Assembly: GCA_964618405.1 (NCBI GenBank)
Contig: CAZUAY010000110.1
Location: 1-12,221 of the forward strand
DNA from: JBBQIY01 sp964618405
GTDB lineage: Bacteria > Verrucomicrobiota > Kiritimatiellia > RFP12 > UBA3636
Length of the DNA stretch: 12,221 nt
Direction of reading: 5' to 3'
The first letter of the stretch is position 1; each line of letters begins with the position of its first letter. Made by a program: the position numbers and the translations under genes. Below the pieces are notes generated by a model. That model had not been told where the DNA came from. It saw nothing but the letters and a program-made list of their open reading frames with translations, and made no database searches. Positions 7,173 through 12,221 of this stretch are shown one piece after another.

Positions 7173-7529
7173 GACGGCATCCTTTTTGGCGAGCACCCCA
7201 TCCAGGCACTCGGCGGAATTGTTGTTCTAAGTTACAAAAAGCCAGTTTCTGAGGGCTGGCGTTCCTCCTGCGCTCTCTGCCGCAGTTGCATGGAAGTCTG
7301 CCCTAATTTCTCGGCCAATGCAAGCCCAAAGCAGAGGGTAGGGTGGGTTCGCATGGATCGAGAAATGCACCCTCAATGTCATGATCCTAATCGTAATCCG
7401 TTTCCCGATCTCAACGGTTTACCTCACGCTTGACTTGAAAAAATCTTCCAGATTACAATCGGTTCCATGTTTTACCGCAAAAGGCGCACGAGTGGTATTT
7501 TAATCAGAAAGGCAAGAAGAAGTGCACGA

Positions 7530-7584
7530 TTCGTAGTATCCAGCTTTGAATCTTCACCTCGCGCCATGGTTCGTAGTATCCAGC
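7530..7584. repeat. 15-bp direct repeat TTCGTAGTATCCAGC, two copies
   Basis: TTCGTAGTATCCAGC occurs exactly at 7530-7544 and 7570-7584, 40 bases start to start. Only two copies are present, so it is not a CRISPR array. It lies downstream of the rhomboid gene. Confidence 0.75.
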
Positions 7585-7589
7585 ATCTC

Positions 7590-7617
7590 AATTCGTAATT
7601 CATAATTCATAATTCGT
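7590..7617. repeat. Tandem heptamer AATTCRT x4
   Basis: Four back-to-back copies, AATTCGT, AATTCAT, AATTCAT, AATTCGT, followed by a partial AATT. It starts six bases after the second 15-bp repeat and ends 26 bases before the rhomboid stop codon. Confidence 0.8.
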
Positions 7618-7643
7618 AATTTTCTCTCCTCCTCTGCATCCGG

Positions 7644-8282
7644 TTAATTTTGAATCTTGTCTAAAACCCTTAGGTGACGCCAGGCAAAGATGGCGAGGCC
7701 ACCCAACACGCCACCGAGATGACACACCGCCACAGGGCTTCCAATATCGCCAAGGTGTAGCGACGCAAAAAACACGTAACCAGTAAAGGCTTCGAAAAGG
7801 CTTTTCGCGACCAGTCCGACAAGACAGATTGCGCCGATGCGAACGCTCGTGCGATCACTGTCGTCTATCATTTCCAATGCCGAAATCGCCATGAGCCCGT
7901 GTCCAACGCCAGAGAGACCGCAAAGGCTGCCATTCGGCATCATCGTTAATGCGGCCAGTGCTAGGCTGCCGGCGGCGCAGGATGCGACCGCCAGCAGTCG
8001 CCAGAAACGCGATGGCTCACGTAAACTGTCGTATAGCATGAGAAAGGCTCCAGCATCGAGCAACAGGTGATAGAGGCTAACATGCACGAAGGGGCCGGTC
8101 AGCAAACGCCAGCCTTCGCCTGCGGCAATACGTGAGGGTACAAAGAGCAACGCTTCATTTGGCCCACCCAAAAGGAGAGGCACATTCACCAGCATGATCA
8201 AGAGTGCGAGCACCCAGAGATCGCGAGAAACTCGGTGTTGTGCTGGGCGTGTTCCGTTTTGTGATTTTATGAGTTGTTGCAT
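7644..8282 (-). CDS. Rhomboid-family intramembrane serine protease, rhombosortase-like
   Basis: A 212-residue integral membrane protein with about six hydrophobic segments (near residues 21-39, 60-84, 93-113, 122-140, 149-168, 186-202). GLSGVGHG at 122-129 supplies the nucleophile S124, and H188 in CHLGGVLGG completes the Ser-His dyad. HVSLYHLLLD at 67-76 aligns with the HxxxxHxxxN motif of GlpG, but the last position is Asp instead of Asn. The compact size and GLSGVxHGL motif resemble rhombosortases, which process proteins with GlyGly-CTERM type tails. It lies 50 bases downstream of a VIT/vWA gene whose protein ends in such a tail, the likely substrate. The ATG has AGGGG eight bases upstream. 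Rhomboid membership is firm; rhombosortase specificity is inferred from motif and context. Confidence 0.88.
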   Translation of the reverse strand: MQQLIKSQNGTRPAQHRVSRDLWVLALLIMLVNVPLLLGGPNEALLFVPSRIAAGEGWRLLTGPFVHVSLYHLLLDAGAFLMLYDSLREPSRFWRLLAVASCAAGSLALAALTMMPNGSLCGLSGVGHGLMAISALEMIDDSDRTSVRIGAICLVGLVAKSLFEAFTGYVFFASLHLGDIGSPVAVCHLGGVLGGLAIFAWRHLRVLDKIQN

Positions 8283-8332
8283 CGTTGTACCCCTAACGTA
8301 TGAGTCTACTATTTCGTTAATCCGCTATTCCA

Positions 8333-10357
8333 TTAAGCTGCATTTCCGTGCCGTCTCTTGCGACGAGCGAGCCATCCGGAAAGTGCTACGAAGAGGGGGC
8401 CCACTGGCCCCGAGCCGAGGCTGAACGAGGAGCCACCACTATAAGTCGACCCCGTGTCCACACGGTGGCTCTGAACGGGTGCGCTCGCACGCTGTTGCTG
8501 TGCAGCACGCTCGGTCTGAACGCGCTGGAGATTGCGGCGCTGCAATCCCTCATTTTCAAGCGTTTCGTCATCCATCACCACCATCGACGTATAATCCGTG
8601 ACCAACGAGAATTCGGTGCCGCGCTGGATGATCTGGCTACGAAGTTTTTCGCTCTCACCCGTTTCTCGAATCTGTGCCATATTTTCTTCGATTGAAGACA
8701 GCGCCCACAGACGCCCAATCTCAGGGTTGGCAGTATCCGTCTCCGGCAGAACGATGGCGCAGTGCCATTCGCGAGGCTGTCCGGATATTTTCGCACTGAG
8801 CTTCAGATCGACCGGGCCATGCCCCGTGTAACGTCCAAAAGCCACAAGCTGCTGACCTGCATAAAGATTGCCGAATGTCGCGGGCGTGAGATCGCGAACC
8901 TTCTCGCCGTCGAAGCTCAATTTCACATCATGCATGCATTCGTTCATCACATGGATCTTGGCCTGGACCAGACGCCCCACGATATCATCCGAATCCGACA
9001 CGTTCATCGAGAATCCTCCTGAATCCTTGGCGAGGCGCTCCATCAGCGGCTGGTTCGCACTGTTACCCATCACCATGGTGAAGAGGCGCAAGTCGTAGGT
9101 ACGGAGCAATTTCAAAAACGCCGCATGCTCGGTAGGGCCGACGTTGCAACAGCCGTCGGTGACGAGAATCACGCTACTTGTGCGGTCATCATCGAGTCCG
9201 TGATAGGCCTTCTCCAGTCCAGCGAACAAGGCGGTACCGCCCTCGGCCGTCAAACCACGCACCCGCTCCGTCCACCTTTGGACGTTCTCCGGCGTGGCGG
9301 TGACAAAGCCACTGGTTTCGTCTCGAGCACTGTTGTTAAAGCTCACGATCTTGAAGCGATCGTTGGGCGACATCGTGCCGAGTACTTTGCCAACGCCGTC
9401 CATCAAGGTGCTGATCTTGCCCCCTGACATGCTTCCAGAGCGATCGAGGACGAAGATCCAATCACAACCTTCGGCTATCCGCTTGAGATCGGCGGCAGGC
9501 GTAATCACCGCCATAAAGGTGCCGGGCTCGGTGGGTGATGCGCGGTAGGGGATCAACTCCACCCGAGCGGGTGCGGTGTCATCAAGGCGATAATAGAAGA
9601 TAATATCCCGAGCGAGACGAGCCCCACCTTCCGCTGAAACCAATTGTACTGCATAAACCGAGCCTGATTCATCGTCGGTATGCGTGATCTGTGCCTCTTG
9701 GTCATAACCCGGCATGCGCACTTCTTTGACGGGAAACGCGGACTTTAGCGTGAGCTTGAACGAGAAGGATTCGCGCACTTGATCGTCGGTCTCCCAGAAG
9801 GCAATTCGCTCATCATCGACGCCACCCTCCGTGAGTGGATAGACGAAGCGGCCGATATTGAGATCGATCTCCAGCGGTTGGTAGTAGACAAGACGGACGC
9901 GGGTTTCCTGGCCGGCTCGAATGAGGCCGACGCGGATATCGAAGGTTTTAAAATCGTTCTTCTCGGCCAATGCAGTATCCTTGCCTTGCTGAACCTGTTG
10001 TTCATAAATTTTTCGAGCTTTTTCTTTTTCAACAACTTCGCCGAGAACTTCTTGCCCGCCAATCCAAAGGCTCAGCTCGGATAAACTCGCTGATTTCGGA
10101 ATCGGGAAGGAGTAGCAAGCCTCGAAGTCGGTGGGTGACGTGTTGCCGAAGACTTGATCAACCACGGTCTGGGCAAAACCGTTGTTAAGCGTGACCTCGA
10201 CATGGTGCGATTTGATGTAGGCACCGGCATCACGACCTCCGATAGGTTTGAGTAAACCCGCCGCATGCGTTGCAGGCGAAAAGATGGCCGTGGTAAGTGC
10301 TGTTGCGCAAAGGATAGCAAATCGTTGTTTGATACGGGATACGTGAATGGTATTCAT
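8333..10357 (-). CDS. Secreted VIT and vWA domain protein with C-terminal sorting-type tail
   Basis: Predicted 674-residue surface or envelope protein. Residues 1-32 form a signal peptide (basic start, FAILCATALTTAIF core, cleavage near SPATHA/AG). A VIT domain follows at about 45-170. The vWA domain, about 298-470, has a complete metal-ion-dependent adhesion site: DRSGS (D305, S307, S309), T375 and D401. The tail reads SGGSSFSLGSGPVG, then a short hydrophobic stretch to 664, then RRKRR (665-669), like GlyGly-CTERM signals. The architecture resembles the marine proteobacterial sortase target protein, but no LPxTG is present. The start at 10357 is chosen because AAGGAG lies six bases upstream and the signal peptide follows directly; the frame stays open to 10525 but that extension spoils the signal peptide and overlaps the promoter. 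It is probably co-transcribed with the rhomboid gene from a sigma-54 promoter. Confidence 0.9.
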   Translation of the reverse strand: MNTIHVSRIKQRFAILCATALTTAIFSPATHAAGLLKPIGGRDAGAYIKSHHVEVTLNNGFAQTVVDQVFGNTSPTDFEACYSFPIPKSASLSELSLWIGGQEVLGEVVEKEKARKIYEQQVQQGKDTALAEKNDFKTFDIRVGLIRAGQETRVRLVYYQPLEIDLNIGRFVYPLTEGGVDDERIAFWETDDQVRESFSFKLTLKSAFPVKEVRMPGYDQEAQITHTDDESGSVYAVQLVSAEGGARLARDIIFYYRLDDTAPARVELIPYRASPTEPGTFMAVITPAADLKRIAEGCDWIFVLDRSGSMSGGKISTLMDGVGKVLGTMSPNDRFKIVSFNNSARDETSGFVTATPENVQRWTERVRGLTAEGGTALFAGLEKAYHGLDDDRTSSVILVTDGCCNVGPTEHAAFLKLLRTYDLRLFTMVMGNSANQPLMERLAKDSGGFSMNVSDSDDIVGRLVQAKIHVMNECMHDVKLSFDGEKVRDLTPATFGNLYAGQQLVAFGRYTGHGPVDLKLSAKISGQPREWHCAIVLPETDTANPEIGRLWALSSIEENMAQIRETGESEKLRSQIIQRGTEFSLVTDYTSMVVMDDETLENEGLQRRNLQRVQTERAAQQQRASAPVQSHRVDTGSTYSGGSSFSLGSGPVGPLFVALSGWLARRKRRHGNAA

Positions 10358-10451
10358 GTGAATCTCCTTAGGTTTGTGAATGAGGTTCAATGAAGGCTCT
10401 GTCCGGACAGGCTGCATTCGTTCCGCATTCGTTAATTGACAAGATTCACTT

Positions 10452-10468
10452 AGCAAAGACAGTGCCAA
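10452..10468 (-). promoter_or_regulatory. Sigma-54 (RpoN) promoter of the vWA-rhomboid operon
   Basis: On the minus strand, TTGGCACTGTCTTTGCT matches the -24/-12 consensus TGGCACGNNNNTTGCW at all but one position. The GG and GC dinucleotides are separated by 10 bases as required. Transcription should start near 10441, leaving a leader of about 84 bases before the vWA ATG. A divergent sigma-54 activator gene next door strongly supports the call. Confidence 0.85.
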
Positions 10469-10491
10469 ACTGCTTTTTATAGTGCAAACTG
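10461..10491 (-). repeat. Direct repeat overlapping the -24 promoter element
   Basis: CAGTTTGGCACT (minus strand of 10461-10472) overlaps the -24 box, and a near copy CAGTTTGCACT lacking one G (10481-10491) lies 20 bases upstream. The upstream copy has no correctly spaced -12 element, so it is not a second functional sigma-54 promoter. Confidence 0.5.
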
Positions 10492-10544
10492 TTGCAGGAG
10501 AGGAATTTATTTTTTTACGGTTCAATGAGGATCATTCTTAATAG

Positions 10545-10581
10545 ACATTCAATGTATGTTTATGGTACATTTTATGTATGT
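10545..10581. promoter_or_regulatory. Tandem activator-binding sites (candidate UAS)
   Basis: ACATTCAATGTATGT (10545-10559) and ACATTTTATGTATGT (10567-10581) agree at 13 of 15 positions. They are spaced 22 bp apart, about two helical turns. Each contains the dyad ACATnnnATGT. They lie about 104-140 bp upstream of the predicted sigma-54 start site, the usual location for enhancer-binding proteins. The second copy overlaps the start codon of the activator gene, suggesting autoregulation. The binding protein is inferred to be that activator. Confidence 0.65.
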
Positions 10582-12062
10582 CAAAAAGAAAAGTACTCTC
10601 GTCAAGCGACCGCGTTTTCTTTGACCGCGTGACAAAGTCTGCCTTTACAAACCCGTTTGGGGACGAACGGGGGGTGGCCGATCGAGAAGTGCTGGGCGTT
10701 GAAGGTGAGGCGGGGTTCGACGCGGTGCTTTTGCAATTGCTATCAGAACTAGAGAAACGCGTAGCGGCCTTGGCGCCAGAAGCAAAGGTCAACGCTTCAA
10801 ATTATGCGCACGAGGATCGCGAACGTCTCGTGATTGCGATCCAATTTTTAGTCTTTCACGCGACTATCGGAAAGTTGGATGCACTCATCCGCGAACAGCT
10901 CGCGGCAGGCGATACCTCCTGCGCCGCGCCTTTCACCGCCGACATGTTTGCCACCCTGCTCCAGTATGGACTCTCGCCGGACGAATCGGCACAGAACGTC
11001 GCCATCTTCTATCAACTCCGGCGCGCCTTCTATTTCATTACCCACAGTCTGGTTGGGAGCAGCCTCTCCATGAAGCAGCTTCGAAAGCAATTGTGGAACA
11101 ACATCTTCACGCATGATATCCGCTGGTACGTCAACGGCCTCTGGAATCGCATGGAGGACTTTTCGACCTTGCTCCTTGGAGAGACCGGAACCGGCAAGGG
11201 GGCTGCTGCTTTTGCGCTAGGACGTTCGGGATTCATTCCCTTTGATCCGACGAGCGCTCGCTTCTCCGAAAGTTTTACACGTGCCTTCGTGCCGATCAAC
11301 CTGTCGCAATTTTCCGAATCGCTCATCGAGTCGGAGCTGTTTGGCCATCGCAAAGGTGCCTTCACAGGGGCTGTAGAGAAACATCAGGGTGTCTTTGAGC
11401 GATGCAGTCCGCATGGTGCCATCTTTCTGGATGAAATCGGCGATGCCACCGAACCGGTACAAATCAAGCTCCTGCAAGTCTTGCAGCAGCGCACCTTCTC
11501 GCCAGTCGGCGGACACGAAACGCACCGTTTCGAGGGCCGCGTCATCGCCGCAACGAACAAATCGCTCGATCAATTGCGGCGCGCAGGTACCTTCCGAGAC
11601 GATTTTTACTACCGACTCTGCTCGGACCTGATCGAGGTTCCTCCACTCTGCCGCCGTCTTCAAGAAACGCCATCGGAGCTTGAAACGCTGGTCACCCATA
11701 TCCTGCGCCGCATGAGCGATGGGCATGAAAAAAAACTGACGGATCTCGTCATGTCCGCGCTCGAAAGCGGCGTGGGCCGCAGCTATGCGTGGCCGGGCAA
11801 TGTGCGTGAGTTAGAGCAAGCCGTACGTCGCATCCTATTGACCGGCTCCTATGCCGGCGATACATCGCGGATCAAAGAACCGAATGAGGAAGACGTATCG
11901 ACTGCACTAACGCAAGGCAACCTCTCCGTTCAAGAACTCACCTCCCTGTACTGTCGCCGTCTTTTCAAACGCTATGGCAGCTATGAAGACGTTGCCAAAC
12001 GCACCGGCCTCAATTGGCGCACCGTCAAAAAATACGTCGAGTCGCTCGTTGTCAGTCGCTAA
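10578..12062 (+). CDS. Sigma-54-dependent transcriptional activator (bacterial enhancer-binding protein)
   Basis: A 494-residue AAA+ activator that remodels RNA polymerase-sigma-54. Walker A is GETGTGKG (201-208), GAFTGA lies at 260-265 in loop 1 (sigma-54 contact), Walker B is IFLDEI (282-287), and FRDDFYYRL (339-347) carries the arginine-finger region. WPGNVREL (405-412) is the sensor II motif. Residues ~456-490 form a helix-turn-helix (YEDVAKRTGLNWRTVKKYVESL region). The N-terminal ~185 residues are mostly helical with no recognisable receiver, GAF or PAS domain, so the input signal is unknown and no phosphorelay partner is evident here. It diverges from the vWA-rhomboid operon, whose promoter it probably activates. 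No Shine-Dalgarno precedes the ATG, which lies inside a candidate operator; the start is therefore somewhat uncertain. Confidence 0.93.
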   Translation: MSKRKVLSSSDRVFFDRVTKSAFTNPFGDERGVADREVLGVEGEAGFDAVLLQLLSELEKRVAALAPEAKVNASNYAHEDRERLVIAIQFLVFHATIGKLDALIREQLAAGDTSCAAPFTADMFATLLQYGLSPDESAQNVAIFYQLRRAFYFITHSLVGSSLSMKQLRKQLWNNIFTHDIRWYVNGLWNRMEDFSTLLLGETGTGKGAAAFALGRSGFIPFDPTSARFSESFTRAFVPINLSQFSESLIESELFGHRKGAFTGAVEKHQGVFERCSPHGAIFLDEIGDATEPVQIKLLQVLQQRTFSPVGGHETHRFEGRVIAATNKSLDQLRRAGTFRDDFYYRLCSDLIEVPPLCRRLQETPSELETLVTHILRRMSDGHEKKLTDLVMSALESGVGRSYAWPGNVRELEQAVRRILLTGSYAGDTSRIKEPNEEDVSTALTQGNLSVQELTSLYCRRLFKRYGSYEDVAKRTGLNWRTVKKYVESLVVSR

Positions 12063-12077
12063 CCCACGCTCAAAAAT

Positions 12078-12196
12078 GTAATCGGTTAGCGACTGGAAGG
12101 GTCAGGGTAGGCTTGGTATTGCGAGGTCTTAATCTTAATCGTAATCGTAATCGTAATCTTAATCGTTTGATCCAGTGGAGCGTGTGCCGTAATCGG
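12078..12196. repeat. GTAATCGG repeats flanking a tandem TAATCK hexamer tract
   Basis: Six consecutive KTAATC hexamers (TTAATC x2, GTAATC x3, TTAATC) fill 12129-12164. GTAATCGGTTAGCGACTGG starts at 12078 and GTAATCGGTTGACCGAGGG at 12189, two copies of the same octamer-led repeat found elsewhere in the window's spacers. No gene is seen between the activator stop and the window end. Confidence 0.75.
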
Positions 12197-12221
12197 TTGA
12201 CCGAGGGTGCTGATTGTTCAT

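Larger units (their letters stand above)
7197..7643. other. Repeat-bearing spacer without a convincing gene
   Basis: This 447-base stretch between the M19 and rhomboid genes holds a plus-strand open frame encoding a CxxCxxCxxxCP motif (7269-7304), a 15-bp direct repeat (7530-7584) and a tandem heptamer (7590-7617). A/T content rises toward the right end. I see no tRNA, no clear promoter and no ORF with a ribosome site. Confidence 0.6.

Noticed and set aside
7173..7196. Longer M19 start at GTG 7196
   Set aside because: No ribosome site precedes it, whereas GTG at 7172 has AAGGA seven bases upstream.
7530..7617. Possible CRISPR array
   Set aside because: Only two copies of a 15-bp repeat and then a continuous heptamer; there are no regular spacers and no cas genes.
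10358..10525. N-terminal extension of the vWA gene to an ATG at 10525
   Set aside because: It would bury the signal peptide 56 residues inside the protein and would be transcribed only from upstream of the sigma-54 promoter. The ATG at 10357 has a good Shine-Dalgarno.
11217..11726. 169-codon minus-strand open frame inside the sigma-54 activator
   Set aside because: It is the antisense shadow of the conserved AAA+ domain.

Overview
This 12.2 kb window is bacterial, roughly half G+C, and carries eight complete or near-complete genes, one probable leader peptide and unusually repeat-rich spacers. A run of 100 N (5615-5714) shows it is a draft scaffold. Paired Gfo/Idh/MocA oxidoreductases with an enolase-superfamily enzyme, a divergent M19 dipeptidase-like protein, and a sigma-54-controlled surface protein suggest a heterotrophic member of the Planctomycetes-Verrucomicrobia-Lentisphaerae-Kiritimatiellae assemblage. 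That placement is inference from gene style, not a match to a named genome.

Left part (1-2392). leuA (2-isopropylmalate synthase) is on the minus strand. Its 5' leader looks like a classical amino-acid attenuator: a 26-residue peptide ORF with four Leu codons in seven, an intrinsic terminator just upstream of leuA, and a competing antiterminator pairing. Two related hairpins follow leuA. Upstream of the leader lies a ~300 bp repeat-like segment bounded by inverted GTAATCGGTCAG ends.

Middle part (2393-7172). A plus-strand operon encodes a Gfo/Idh/MocA oxidoreductase, an unusually long muconate-lactonizing/mandelate-racemase-type enzyme, and a second Gfo/Idh/MocA oxidoreductase broken by the gap. 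It probably processes a sugar, cyclitol or sugar acid. Convergent to it is an M19 (renal dipeptidase) family protein that lacks several of the family's metal ligands.

Right part (7644-12062). This is the most interesting region. A secreted VIT/vWA protein with a Gly-rich, hydrophobic, Arg-rich C-terminal tail is followed on the same strand by a rhomboid protease resembling rhombosortases. Divergent from them is a sigma-54 activator with no receiver domain. The intergenic region holds a near-consensus sigma-54 promoter pointing at the vWA gene. About 100-140 bp upstream of its expected start site are two copies of a 15-base ACATnnnATGTATGT site, 22 bp apart, the second overlapping the activator's start codon. 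Together these read as a self-contained surface-protein module: a dedicated activator, its promoter, a cell-surface vWA protein and its own processing protease. It parallels the proteobacterial dedicated sortase systems, with a rhomboid in place of the sortase.

Spacers throughout carry the octamer GTAATCGG (eight copies found by eye, all outside the main genes), tandem hexamers and heptamers, and a 15-bp direct repeat. I found no tRNA, rRNA, CRISPR array, transposase gene or replication origin.
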